Notes: generated by a model from the letters alone, not told the origin. DNA of 64,000 nucleotides from Bolinopsis microptera (GCF_026151205.1 NC_087084.1:8171394-8235393); one strand, 5' to 3'. Positions 11,261 to 39,545 are shown, counted from the first letter of the stretch. Numbers and translations are program-made.

Positions 11261-11774
11261 ATATTTGACCAAAACCCATAATCATGGGTAGAGTGGACCG
11301 CTGCCAGTGTCTCTCTTTCCCAAACAAAAGGAAATGATATTAATTTGATTGACCGTTCTCAAATGCAAAATGATACCGAGAATGAAATCGGTCGCTCGCT
11401 TTTCCCATTCATTTACAATTGTAATAGATTAAGAAGAACTACCCAAAGGCAGCTGTACTCAGCAATAACGATTCAATAAACTTCAGCTAATTCAATATGT
11501 AATAACTACCACCCTTACCCCGAAATACTAGGTATCGACCCGAACGCAACCCAAAGAGATTTTTACAGCATCTGATTGATGTACCTAATCAATCGAAACT
11601 TATCACAATTCGTAAGCCGTGAATGAATGGGAAAAGCGAGCGACCGATTTCATTCTCGGTATCATTTTGCATTTGAGAACGGTCAATCAAATTAATATCA
11701 TTTCCTTTTGTTTGGGAAAGAGAGACACTGGCAGCGGTCCACTCTACCCATGATTATGGGTTTTGGTCAAATAT
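11261..11774. mobile_element. Foldback element with ~155-bp inverted repeats
   Basis: Arms at 11261-11412 and 11619-11774 are nearly perfect inverted copies; they start ATATTTGACCAAAACCCAT and surround a ~206-bp unique spacer without coding capacity. I see no clear target duplication. The right end abuts the LINE at 11773: the final ATAT of the arm supplies the A and T of the LINE frame's first ATG. Confidence 0.85.
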
Positions 11775-14700
11775 GTTACTCTGTTTTACCACCTGTATTT
11801 TGGAAAACCCACCTACAAACCCTGCTAAACTGATACAGCTTATTAAATCTCCACTCCTACTAAATATTAACAGTCTTGGTAATTTACTTTGCAATTTCTA
11901 CCTTGTTATCTTTGGTATTGCAATTAGACGTACAATGAGTAGCTTATCTATTAGAGGTAAAACACTACATACGTTGTTTGTTAAATACAATCCCAAACGA
12001 GGCTTAATCCCATATCTACAAAATATAACTGCATCACTTTACCTTTGGATACTACTCATAAACTTTCTCCTTATCTTTATTTGTAACCCTAGCATGAAAA
12101 ATCCAGGACCCCCGGGAAACTGCTCAGTTTTTTATTGTAACGTTCAGGGCTTGATCCCTTTTGGTGAACTTGGAGATGCAAATCCCACTCTCCACTCTAC
12201 AAAAATTCACGAACTAAACCATTTTATTTATATCAATAAACCAGATATTTTAGTTTATAATGAAACATGGTTAAAGGACAATATCCATGATAGTGAAATC
12301 ATCTCGACAGCTGATTACAAAGTATTTAGACTTGACCGTTCTAGCTTTACTCATCCCCCGGACCCCCAGAATAGTCGGAAATTGGGGTGGTGTCCTTATT
12401 GCCATAAAACATTGTCTTGACATAGAATCTAAAATCATTCCTGTCAAATGTAGAGCCGAGATTTTGAGTATTGAGCTTTCTGACAAGTTAGGAAGAAAAT
12501 CCATATTAAGCTCGTTCTACAAAGTTGGCACACTTGGCAATGATAACCATGATAGAGTCAAGCAATACCTACATAACATCCGTAGGCGTAGAAGAGTACA
12601 GAGCATTACCTTGGTTGGTGATTTGAATATGCCCCAGGTCAGATGGGATGAGGGCTCCTCCTCTGTTCCTATTGAACAAGCATTCATTGATACGTTTAAT
12701 GATTTATCTTTACAGCAGCTGGTAACAGACCCTACACATTACAGGGGAAATGTTCTAGATGTAGTTTTGACGGATAAGCCAGAAATTATATCAGACTTAA
12801 TTGTTGACAGTAAACATGGTATTTGTGGGTCGGATCACTATGCGATAAGATTTGACATAAGACTTAACGCTAGAAAGAAAAAGTCTACCAAACGAAAAAT
12901 CTATAGCTTCAAAAGGGCCAATTGGACCAATTTAAATAATGCACTGAATTCTGAAAACTGGGAACATCTACTTAGTGGTAAACCAGTCGAAGAGGCCTGG
13001 TCAGTTTTCAATACTATTTTCACTTCTCATTGTAATTCACATATTCCTAAGATATCTGTCTCCGATGAATTTCAACCCCCATGGTTTGACTCAGATGTCT
13101 TTGATTTATGTAGAAAAAAGGAGCGACTACATGACGAATGGAAACAGTCTTCTAATCCAAAAAAATATTTAAAATTTTCCAAAGCTAGGAGGGATTTTAA
13201 AAATCTCGTTGATGCAAAATTGGACGCAAACTTTGAAGATGATGATAACAGAAATCTCATTAACAAAAAGTTCTGGTCTTTTGTGAAATCTAAATCAAAC
13301 TCTAATCGCATTCCTAAAACAGTCAGCTACAATGGTTGCCTACGGTCCGATCCGCAAGGACAGTGTGAGTTATTCAATAAATATTTTAACGAACAGTTTA
13401 CAGAGGGTAGTGATTATGATATAGATATCGACTTTTCCAGTGACCGTGATTTTCAGGTCAATTTCGACACTTGTAAAATCAAAGGTTTACTTGAAAATAT
13501 TGATCCAATTAAAGCGCAAGGGGCCGACAATATCCATGGAAGAATTTTAAAGTACTGTTCAGTGAGCCTGTCTAAGCCTCTTGCTATCCTTTTTGAAGCT
13601 TCTTATAAAACTGGATGTATTCCAGCAGATTGGAAAATGGCAAACGTTGTTCCAGTTCATAAAAAAGGCTCTAAAATTGAAGTTAACAACTATAGGCCAA
13701 TTTCTCTGACAAGCATTATTATGAAAGTTTACGAAAAAGTAATCCGGGATGAATTGCTCAATCGATGTGAACATCTTATTGATCAACGTCAACATGGTTT
13801 TATGAGTAGGAAATCATGTACAACTCAGCTAGTAAATTTCTGTGACAGCTTAGCCCTATCTCTCAATGACAATGTTCGCACTGACATAATATACTTTGAT
13901 TTCCAAAAAGCTTTTGATTCTGTCAACCACGACATAATTCTGTTGAAGCTCAAAGAACAATATAACATTGATGCATCTCTACTGAGATTCTTCAAGTGCT
14001 ACCTTGAAAACAGATACCAAAGGGTTGTCATTGGAAATAAAATGTCTGCTCCCTGTCAGGTTAGATCAGGTGTCCCCCAGGGCTCAATTTTAGGGCCTCT
14101 TTATTTATACTTTTTCTTAATGACATTACAGAGGATTTGTCACCGGAAACAAATATAACCATGTATGCTGATGATACAAAAATATGGCGTAGAATCACGT
14201 CCCAGGATGACCATTGGCTGCTCCAGCGGGATATTAACAGTCTTCAAAATTGGGCTCATCATAATAAGATGGTGTTTCACCCTTCAAAAAGTCACGTTCT
14301 TTCTATTACCCGAGCATATTCTATGAATCGTAGTGTTAATTTTGTGTACTCAATGAATGAAACGGCTATCGAATACACAGACATTGTAAAAGATCTTGGA
14401 GTTCATATCAATAGTAAGTTAGATTGGTCACATCACTGTGATATGATATACTCTAAGGCTAGTCAGAGGTTAGGCCTTCTAAAAAGAACATGTTACTTCA
14501 CCAAGAACACTAAAAAACGTCGGGCCTTCTATCTATCTCAGGTTAGAAGTCATTTCGAACACTGCACAATTGTCTGGCGGCCTCATTCAGAAACCTCGGT
14601 GGAGAAACTTGAATCGATACAAAAAAGAGGTATCAAGTGGATCCTTAATGATATTTACTTGAGCCTTAGGGACAAAAAAAGGTATTTCATAGCGTGTAAG

Positions 14701-15075
14701 GAACTAAATATCCTTACACTCTCGGTAAGGTTTGATTACAAGGATATATTATATTTTCATAATATTTTTTATGACATGTCAGTTGTGACATTTCCACCTT
14801 ACTTACGACGTTTCATGGGAAGTAGGTTAAGGCGATCACATCTAGACGATCTCAGTATGATTAGTGACATTTCTCCTCAAGTTCCACAAAACCTTACGTC
14901 AAGCCAGACCAGATGTTCAGGCATATCTAAGTCTTACTTTTACAGAGCACACATTCTTTGGAATAAACTCCCTTATGAATTAAGGGAAATCTCAAGGCCA
15001 TCCGTGTTTAAAACCCATTTAATTAAGTACCTCTGGACAGTTCTAAACGACCATATAACATCCTCTGACAGTTAA
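11773..15075 (+). pseudogene. CR1/L2-like LINE ORF2, two frameshifts
   Basis: An endonuclease-reverse transcriptase polyprotein. The N-terminal ~110 codons have hydrophobic helices followed by NPSMKNPGPPG, a degenerate form of the 2A-like NPGP motif found before the endonuclease in many L2/CR1 elements. The endonuclease includes YNETWLKD, GDLNMPQVRW (~12618) and GSDHYAI (~12830). RT blocks are AQGADNIHGRILK, NYRPISLTS, QHGFMSRKSCTTQL, FDFQKAFDSVNH (~13900), RSGVPQGSILGPL (~14065) and MYADDTKIW (14161-14187). The frame shifts near 12350-12400 (C-rich and G-rich runs) and near 14098-14105, so no intact protein is made. The family's C-terminal region ends at 15075. There is no RNase H. Confidence 0.9.
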
Positions 15076-15287
15076 ACAATTTACCTTAATGTAACTATAT
15101 TGTCTAAATATAAATTGATATGAAGTATAATTAATAAAATATGTTAAATAAAGTGTGTTTATAATTATGATTTATGGTACATTGTTATTTATTATATTTA
15201 TATTTTAGGCTGTAACCTTATTAGTTCAATGGAATAAACCTAGCATGCCTTGGTTGCAGCATCGCTTCACTTATAGGTGCATTTAGG

Positions 15288-15455
15288 GCCCGATGTAATT
15301 GCTATGATCAGTTTACTGGTCAACTGGTGTTTCGGTGTCCCTTATTTTGTTTACACTCGGTCACTTGTCAAGGCATGTAAGGTCATTCGGCGATATTTTC
15401 TTTGAAATAAAATGATGTATTTGTGTAACAATTTGAAAGTTTATTGATTAAAAAA
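15288..15455 (+). repeat. LINE 3'-end segment with A tail
   Basis: From GGGCCCGATGTAATTGC to TTATTGATT plus an A run. The same ~168-bp block occurs at 46941-47116 with almost no changes. It most likely is the 3' UTR end of the LINE at 11.8-15.1 kb, with the second copy a severely truncated insertion. Confidence 0.75.
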
Positions 15456-16715
15456 AAAAAAAAGTGAAATTTTTGGGCGAGCGAATTAGTAAGAGCCGAA
15501 AATGGGACAGAATTTTGAAAATACAAGTTTTAATTTCGTTTTGTTAAACTTTCTGCTGTGAGCTTCCTCCGAGCGAAATAAAACTTCTAGCACCTCAATC
15601 ATGTCATTTGCCATCGACAGTTGACCGACTAATTGGTTGCGGGTCAGAAATTTGGTCAAAACTGTAAAATTTCGGCCCTTGAAATTTCAGCTTCAAAAAC
15701 TGAAAATGGGACAGAGTATGGGACAGTATGATCTTCCAATTTTTTTCGAGATTTTGACTTCCATTACCCCAATTTGGATTCGTACCATCATCAATTAACT
15801 GACTAATTGATTTCTGGGCAAAAATCTCATCCAATCTGTTAAATTTGTGTCATGTCGTGATATAAGCGAGCCAAAGTCCAGCAAGTTTCATAATAAATTC
15901 TTACGTGTTCCGAAAAAATAATAGATTCGGTCATTATCTATGGTACCACAACCCCCTACCACAAGTGACAAGTAATAATTCAAATTCAGTATCCAGAAAT
16001 GTTAAAGCCGTTTTCGAGCACAAAACATTTTAAAAATAAAGATATTTATGTAATACGTAATACCAATTAGAATGAATAACTTAACTTAATAACTTGGCCA
16101 TCCTAGCTATTTACATCTAGAGCTCAATTAGAAACTTAGAAAACATTCCACGACATGGGTCTAATACCATATACCGTCTATAACAGTTCGACATAGGATC
16201 AGAGGATTATACGATAAACATCCAGTACAAAGTATAGTCTACTAATTCTCATTAATTTAATATTACTCGAAGTATAGGACAACGTAAAAAAGCTTAAATT
16301 AAATCTCTGCAAATTTATTCAACGCATAATGAATGATGATCCATAATTATCATTATAGCAGATTTAAAATTCACGTAGCGGGGGTGAAGGGCTGGGCTAT
16401 CACTGTGTACATATCTCCGATGGCTGCTGGTGTCTCCTTAACACAATACTAATGTTCGTAGTCGTACAGCTGAAATTGTTTCAATGTATGGGATATGTAG
16501 AACAACTACGGGATATTGCAGATATTCAAGTTGAATATTCATAATATGGTTACGCTGCTTAATGTTTAGCAGATTCAGTTCGGTTACGCGGCTCCAATGA
16601 ACTAATCTTAAAATTTTGAGCGGTGCAACTAAACATAACAGGACCGAACCTAGAACTGAAGCTATAATTAAGTTCAATAGTATTGCTAATGACTTAATGG
16701 GCCAACTAACAATAG
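15456..16715. other. Intergenic, dispersed repeat and AT-rich DNA
   Basis: Contains the second copy of the 85-bp repeat at about 15683-15768 and a degenerate relative of the GGGCGAGCGA motif near 15473. No supported gene. It lies downstream of the NDUFA1-like gene. Confidence 0.5.
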
Positions 16716-17112
16716 TCAATATACGCAACGACAATAAATATTTAGTGAAACCTTTTGACCGAGGGGCCTGCCGGTAATCCTGAAATCTCTGCCTCTGGTT
16801 ACCCATCCCATCTCCGATCTGTCATTATCCGGGAAACTCTTTCCTGGGGAGAGGTAAAGTTATCATACCACGTGACGTCATGATACAACGTGACGTCATA
16901 ACACAACATGACGTCATAAAACAACGTGACACTACAAATACGTGTTATGTGTTAAAAATCAGCTCTATCATTGATCATCACATTAAAGTAAAATCACTTG
17001 ACAAGTAGGATGACTTACCGAAGCGGTGGTAATCCTTGAGAATGAGGAACCTTGTAGCTCCGTAATAGAGTCCAACTATCGAACCAGCTGGCAGTAACAC
17101 GTGGTACCACAT
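16716..17112 (-). CDS. NDUFA1: NDUFA1-like complex I subunit (MWFE)
   Basis: NDUFA1 is a ~70-residue single-pass accessory subunit of mitochondrial complex I, inner membrane. Two minus-strand exons, 17019-17112 and 16716-16843, join in phase 1 and encode 73 residues. It starts MWYHVLLPAGSIVGLYYG, matching the family's MWF/Y...LP opening and its N-terminal membrane helix, followed by a basic HRFGGK stretch aligned with the family's HRF..GGK, then a W...RGRDFRITG block comparable to W..MERDRRISG. The second exon's acceptor is a strong pyrimidine-CCCCAG site. A 122-codon frame overlapping exon 2 in another phase (16438-16806) is discarded. The single intron is 175 nt and holds TGACGTCA repeats. 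The call rests on a short protein, so orthology needs a profile search. Confidence 0.68.
16862..16930. repeat. TGACGTCA-containing short tandem repeat
   Basis: Three to four imperfect ~19-bp units (ACGTGACGTCATAACACA and variants) inside the intron of the NDUFA1-like gene. The palindrome TGACGTCA is the CRE/ATF consensus. Similar units recur in an ING3 intron at 18840-18995. Confidence 0.8.
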
Positions 17113-17729
17113 GCTGTACACGTGTTATGGAGTTAGTAACACGTGTTATAGAGTTTTTAGATAATATTAATATATTGAAGTTTGATAACATCACTTTTAA
17201 GATAAAACTTATATATTCGTATAAGATAACAGCTTGTTGAATAAAACTTGTTACTGTATTATTGTTTCGCAATATTCATGTTTTGAATTCTTCTTTCTTT
17301 TCCATTTTTCAGAAACATAGTTTGAATACATTGTCGAATAAAACAAGTTAAAAGGGTCCATATATCAAATTCAAGTATCAAATAATAATAAAACATTACT
17401 AGTTTGATAACTAGTTTGGCTCAGCAAAACCTATACAGAAAGGACACGATAACATAATACACCATCAGCATTACCATTTAAATTAATCAAACATTCCTCA
17501 ACACTGAAACCCACTGAATTTTAGTGCACCACACCACTTTCCCCCTTATACTTAAAATATCTACTTTAAAAACTGTACCACCTCAACTAGTATATAGTAT
17601 AGCACCAACTTCTTAAAATTCAATCAGCCTGCCTTCTGCTATCGAAATTAACTAATCTGCTTCAAAAACTCTATCCGATAAAATTCATGGATAAGTATTC
17701 CATGTAACTCTGTCTCACCACTGTCCTCT

Positions 17730-33409
<15,680 letters not shown>

Positions 33410-33429
33410 CTGGGGAGGCGGATAAATGT

Positions 33430-33682
<253 letters not shown>

Positions 33683-34179
33683 TTCTAAACATAGAGATGA
33701 TAGATTCGGCTATAGGAATGAGCTCACTAGCATTAAAATTGTTCCTTGCTTGCAGTCCTCCTTCTCTTCTTAACTACTTAGCAGGGATCCAATAAGGAAG
33801 AATAGACGCAGTTCTGAATTTATACGAGCGAATTTCAATATGATCAGATTGTTGTTTAGTTATGTAAAACAGGACAGCTTTCCAGTTTAGCTGTGACAAA
33901 GGGAACAGGACGCAATCATACCGTTTAGCTGTGACAAAGGGAACAGGACATAATTATACCGTTTAGTGGGATAGCAGAGAACACCTGCACCAGTTACCAC
34001 TTATTGAATGACGATGTATGTGTTAAGGTAATCCGGCTGATTCTCGTCTGTATTGCAGGGACAACCAAAGCCTCATGGAGATCCCATACTTATAAAACTC
34101 TAGCTGTTGTCCTAGTGTTGTCCCGCTCTATCCAGCTAATATTCTCCATCTAAAGGGTCTAAAGGATAGGCAAACAGGG

Positions 34180-34232
34180 CCTGGGGGGGGGGGGGGGGGG
34201 GGGGGGGGGTGAGAGTGGAGGGGGGGGGGGCG
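34180..34232 (+). repeat. Poly-G tracts
   Basis: Two runs of 10 and about 26 G separated by TGAGAGTGGA. Such tracts recur in this window (18.7, 20.65 kb) and as poly-C at 38.66, 41.36 and 45.32 kb. Confidence 0.9.
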
Positions 34233-34447
34233 AACAGGCCTGACCCCTATAAAACTTAGTTTGTACTCCCTCTACTCTCCCTTGACTTCTTCACTTTGCA
34301 TACAAATGACCATTCGCTGAAATCGAATTGCTCCTCATTTATAAGGTATGATGTTCTAGTGTCTTGCTTAACGATTTACGCCACTGTCATTCGATCATAA
34401 GACTTCTATGGTTTTCTATATGGTATTAACATGTACAGTTATTAGTA

Positions 34448-35736
34448 GGGCAATTCCACCGTGACGGACACCACGATTTTGCTGTTTTTTAAAGTTCAAA
34501 CGAATGTTGTACTCGAGATGTTGTTTATTTATCAGTTCCAACTGTTTATTAGTCCACATTTAACCTTTCTACAGGTTGTGTGAAAATTTCAGACCCCTAC
34601 CATTATTACTTTCTGAGATAGCACCCCTGTGACGAACGCAACATAAATATGACACTTTTTTTGGTGTCTACTCAGATATAGATGGTACCCAAATTTATCT
34701 CAAAAAGTTATCTATTGTCTCTAATTTGGAATTACAATGATAGAAGAAGGTTTAGGGATTTCCTAAAAGTTTCATTACTTTAGTGTTTAAAATGTGGAAG
34801 ATATTGAATTTTTACTTCAAAAATATGCGAAAATAGGGTAAAGTCCATTTTTTGTGCCTTTTACCTCTGAAAAAGTTGTAAGCAAATAAAATGGCAAAGA
34901 CTCAGTAAATTTAATTATTGAATTGCATATGATGTTATTTGATAGTCTAGTTAACATAGTCAACACAATCCAACCTTATTTGAATTCTATTTGTCTTGGT
35001 TTTAGTCAAAATAATGGAAATATGGATAAAAATGGCTAAAAGTGAGCCGTAGGCCCATATATGGGCATATACAAAATTATACATAACTCGGTCATTTTCT
35101 GTCCAATTTTCGATTTGATGACATAGTTTTGTTGAGTACGGCCTCAGCTTTAAGAAAAATGCATTTAAAGTCTGTTTAAAGATTTTTTGGAGCATTTTTA
35201 AAAAAAATGTGACAGACGTGACAAGTTGGGACCCCCCTTCCAAATATTTTCTTAAAAGATACAAGCCTGATAATTTCTACGGTACTCCCTTACCTTCAGA
35301 AGAGATAGGTTACAGTGGTTTTTTGAATATAAATAGCACTATGTGGCTCTGAAAAAACTTTTTTGCTTAATTTTGTGACGGACGCGACACCATCTTTGTG
35401 GACATTTTGTGGAAATTTTGTTGAAAAAGTATTTGAGTAACGGGTTTGAAACTATGCATAGCTCTCATTCTTATGCCTATGCCTAAGTGTATGGAATTTC
35501 ATAGAGAAATATAGCTGCATACCCAAACTATGGCCCTTTGAAAATTTGAATGATTTTTTTCATTTCCGAGTAGTGTTCCTTTGAATGAGAAAAATCAAAA
35601 GTTAACGCAATATGAAACAAAAAACTTTTGTTGACCTGTAAGGTTAAGAGTCTAATGAACATATTTTTACCAAAATTAGGTGCCTATCTTAACATTTTTC
35701 ATTTTCACCAAGTGGAACCTTACCGTGGAATTACCC
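34448..35736. mobile_element. Probable 1.29-kb TIR element
   Basis: Ends GGGCAATTCCACCGTGACGG (plus, 34448) and, on the opposite strand, GGGTAATTCCACGGTAAGG (from 35736) are imperfect inverted repeats of ~20 bp. AGTA flanks both sides (34444-34447, 35737-35740), a possible 4-bp duplication. The interior is AT-rich, repeats GTGACGGAC-type words, and has no coding capacity I can support. Confidence 0.5.
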
Positions 35737-36302
35737 AGTAGTAAAGTACCACAACTTTATAGTTTATACCCTTTATATCATCAGCAGAAAGTTTGTTTCT
35801 ATAGCTTTTGGAATTTGCATACTTATCCTTCTTATCCTACTCGGCACTGGATGCACTTTGCTAGGCAACCAAACAAAAACACGTTACATGCCGACTTTCA
35901 AGGTAATCGGGTTTATTGGAATTTGGAAGTATGCTAATTACACGTTTGGAATGAAGTGACAAATATGAATTATGCTTAATGCTTTAGTAAACAACGCATA
36001 GACTTTTATGGCGTAAATGGTAAATTTTTATCCAAACTGACATCAATCAGTTAGTGTGAAAGCATACAATTAACCAATGCAAATGGGAAGATCCAAGTGC
36101 GGCAAATACGGTAACGTGCTAAGAAGACATGGTAAAAAGGATCTCTGTGAATGCTGTAGTAATTCTTGACCAGTTGACTCACACGGTCCAGTTTTCGATA
36201 GATTGTTATTTTTGATTCGTTTAAAAAATGTATCTATTTATGCGGATAAAATATTTGATGCCGATAATTAAAAGCCTATGACCAACCATAAACTGATGAA
36301 TC

Positions 36303-36465
36303 TCTGATAATGCCTAATTATCTGATAATTATCTGATAATTATCTGATAATTATCTGATAATTATCTGATAATTATCTGATAATTATCTGATAATTGTCT
36401 AATAATTATCTGATAATTGTCTAATAATTATCTGATAATTATCTGATAATTATCTAATAATATAA
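36303..36465. repeat. 11-bp tandem repeat TCTGATAATTA
   Basis: About 13 tandem units with occasional G-for-A changes, directly upstream (70 bp) of the first SUEL-lectin gene. It could affect that promoter; no other promoter element is evident. Confidence 0.93.
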
Positions 36466-36535
36466 TATCTAATACTGTACTAATAAGTATAATGTGGTTA
36501 TTTAGTCACTATAATTTTAACAAAATAAGGAAGTT

Positions 36536-38504
36536 ATGTTAGTCAAGATGCAGATGACGATGATGATGACCCTCACAATTCTAGCCGGCATTGGTTTCAG
36601 TTCTTCTGACACAGAGAGCTTGTGTAAGTTCAAGTTCATATTATATAATTTATTGGAAGACGTTTCTTTGATGTATTTTATAAGTACATTTATTTTGTGT
36701 GCTTTTGAAATTCATATGGAGAATTTTTAGTTCTTCTGTATCAGTGTAATGATGATGTAATAATGATAAAGAAATTATTTTTCAAGTAGTTTTTAAACGG
36801 AATCGGGAATTTGACGGACTTTTACATTCAGTTTGAACAATATCGATTTAACGACTTCAAACCGCGATTAATTGGGACACTGTTTTTTTCTCTTCAAATC
36901 ATCAGGTCTGTCAGAAGTTTTACAATCCATTTACTGTAGTCTGTACAAAACAACTATTACAATATTGTTCCACACCAGGGGAAGAGAAAAGGGAAAACTT
37001 ACTTCTAAGCCTGTCGTGTGATAATGAAGAATACCTAGAGATAAAGAACGCAAAATACTGGGCACCAAATTGGGCGTTATGTACTCCACTTGCAGATGCT
37101 TTTACTAAAACTAGGGATCACTGCGATTATAAGGTTTGGAGACATTAAAGAAAATGTGTAATGATACATAAAACATCGAAATTTAGGAGATCATAGACAA
37201 TTCAAGGACTGGACGTGAAAAGTTTTGATTTTAAATTCTTCACGAATCAACATTCTTCTGAACTTCTAACTCCCAAAACGGTAAAACGTTTGGTGAGCCT
37301 CACGACCTGCTGCTCTCACAGGGATCATGTTCGCTAGACACGCACCCGAATAGATTCTATGGTGATCCATGCTATGGTCAGTGGAAGAAACTGGAAGTAT
37401 GGTACACGTGCCAGACATGTGACGAGGAAGAACTGTTAGTTGAGGGGGTAGGGTGTGAAGGTTAGTGATAATCAGTAAGGAAATAAGAGCAGCGCCTTAC
37501 GAAATAACATTTTTGTGTAAAAGTAAAGTTTGGGTAAAGTTTGAAACATTTCAAACTTATTTCTGAATTTATCATCCTTCTCGAGACAAGGACAGCTTTT
37601 ATGACGATTAAACTTCACTAAGGTTATTTTCACTTTTAAATATTTACTTTCCTATTTCCCAGATCACTGTAACGGAGGTCAACCCACATCCAGAAACACG
37701 CCATCTTGCCAGGCAGCCTGGGAGGAATTTTTTTTGGGAGGAAAAAACGGGAGGAAAAAGAGGAAATTTTTGAGAAGTTACTCCTAAATTTCGAAATGTT
37801 TTTTTTTGGAATAAAGACAAATTAATTGAGGTAATTTTTGAAGAAAATTTTTCGATTGTATAAAAATCAAAGAGGAACATCCTAGTCCTGTCAGTTTTGA
37901 AACACAGTGAAATATTCTGATTGGAGAATGCAGATTGCTGTTGTGAAGTTACCAAATTTACGTGAGTACTTGATTCTTTTCAATCCCAGTTTATTGCTGT
38001 CCTAAAAATTTCTTTAATGCCAAATGTCGTCTAAAACACCCTATTTCGCAAAAATTTTCCGGGGGGCTGCGCCCCCCTAGCCCCCGCCAAGGGGCTCCGC
38101 CCCTGGACCCCTGCCACAGCTTGCTCGCTTCGCTTGCTGCGCAGCTGGATTGGATGCGTCGGCTCGCTTCGCTTGCCTACAGCCCCGCCCCAAAGAATAA
38201 ACCTGGCTACGTCCCTGCTCGTGAATTGGTCCAGTGATAACGAGCGAAACGAGTGGGCCACAGAAAAAAGGTAAACTTGCGAGCGAAGCGAGTGGGCCCC
38301 AGAATTTAGAAAAAAACGCATCTGGGAGGAAATATAAAACTTTCTGGATGTGGGGAGGTCAATATCTGAACCAGGCAACAGGATGTCATAGCTGCGAAAT
38401 TGGGACCTACAGTCCTGGAGGAACAGTTTCCTCCTGTGTTAGCTGTCCTGTTGGTAAATCTGTTGCAGCAGGACAAGGGAGCTCGGAGAATGACTGCTCC
38501 TGGA
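36536..38504 (+). pseudogene. SUEL-lectin gene, truncated and interrupted (tandem copy 1)
   Basis: Secreted galactose/rhamnose-type lectin. Exon 1 (36536-36623) encodes a signal peptide (MLVKMQMTMMMTLTILAGIG). Exons 36979-37133 and 37322-37460 encode a SUEL lectin domain: LSCDNEEYLEIKNAKYW, then FYGDPCYGQWKKLEVWYTC, with the family's Cys pattern. Exon 4 opens at 37663 (DHCNGGQ) and runs into a GC-rich repeat insertion with a stop. The ephrin-receptor-like exon at about 38354-38504 (YLNQATGCHSC ... GTYSPGGT) keeps its donor but lacks the TTTCAG acceptor seen in all intact copies. The gene is therefore either non-functional or makes a short lectin. It is the tandem relative of the gene at 41.6-45.5 kb. 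Confidence 0.72.
37705..38345. mobile_element. GC-rich repeat insertion in SUEL gene 1
   Basis: The segment is bounded by similar CTGGGAGGAA words (37717-37726 and ~38321-38330), which may be target duplications. It contains a GGGGGGCTGCGCCCCCC inverted repeat and repeated GCGAGCGAAGCGAGTGGGCC words. It looks like a short interspersed repeat. No coding capacity. Confidence 0.5.
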
Positions 38505-38629
38505 GTAAGTGTTGAGTGTACAACAGACCTTATTAAATAGATGACCTTATAAACAGATGTATTGAGATTGACGTTCTGATAATATGGGCAATAGAATCAA
38601 TGAAATTTTGTGGCAACCTCCTTGTGCCC

Positions 38630-38695
38630 CCCTATTTGCGCCTCTCTCTCTCCTCCCCCCCCCCCCCCCCCCCCCTCCGCCCAAGGAATTTAAAG
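38630..38695. repeat. CTCTCT/poly-C repeat, paralogous to 45276-45350
   Basis: GCGCCTCTCTCTCTC followed by ~20 C and CCGCCC(A/G)AAGGAA occurs downstream of both SUEL genes. This suggests that the tandem gene duplication included the 3' flank, or that the repeat inserted twice. Confidence 0.7.
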
Positions 38696-39311
38696 TGGTA
38701 CTAAAACAACCTTAACAAAGATATCATTATGTGCCCGTGAATCGTACTATGCTCTAGAATTAGAATTGCTCTACGTAATTGTTCAACAAAAAACACCCGA
38801 AAGTTTCATAGGTTAAAGGAGTTATCACAATAATATGACAATTGTAATAATAAATGCTTTTTCACAAATTCACGATTCAATTAAATTCTTCAGTGTCCAG
38901 AAAGACATCATTCCCTTTCATTGCGTTAATATTAATAATAATAGATCTACAGTCTACACTAGAAAACCCTTTTTAGACTGGCATATCTCATAATTTAAAT
39001 TATTTGCGGCTTTGAACGCTTTTACAAGCTTGTTTTAATTATTATAACTTTTAACCTGAATTTTAACCTGCTCAAGCCCGAAAATGCTAAGTTACGACCC
39101 CGTGTATTCTGCAAAAAGTCGTACTGATACTAACTCTGGTCTATTGAGCGGAACATGGCTTATCAGTTATCATATTAGTTACAAAATTGGGCTTCTCTTA
39201 CTTATATTTATACTATTATCACTATTTTCTGAATCTTCAACCCGACGAATTTTGCTCGTTACCGGAAAACGATAGGTAATTCATCTTGCATACTTCCGTG
39301 TTTCTTTTTTT

Positions 39312-39545
39312 TTAATTTGAAAATTCAATTAATCATTATATATATAAATCAAGCGTTACATTTCAGCCATGCAAAATTACAATGACATATTTTGATTACT
39401 AAATGATAAATGGTACTGCAATATAAGTTGCTTAATGTTTGGCCGGATGACAACTAACGAGAAAAATAAACTTGATTAAATATAATAATTAATTCGGCTG
39501 AACCAACACATAGCAAGAGCCACATTAACGTTGGGGCCGTCTACC
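39312..39545 (-). mobile_element. SINE-like repeat, minus orientation
   Basis: The inverted copy lies at about 63415-63655. In the forward sense it starts GACGGCCCCAACGTTAATG and ends in an A-rich tail. At the second site it splits a LINE reading frame, which proves it mobile. I could not identify tRNA-type A and B boxes with confidence, so it could also be a LINE 3' end. Confidence 0.72.

Noticed and set aside
16438-16806. 122-codon membrane-protein-like frame
   Set aside because: It overlaps NDUFA1-like exon 2 in a different phase; the spliced reading matches a known family and the long frame does not.
38031-38378. 115-codon minus frame over GC-rich DNA
   Set aside because: Lies in an inserted GC-rich repeat with internal palindromes; no family match.
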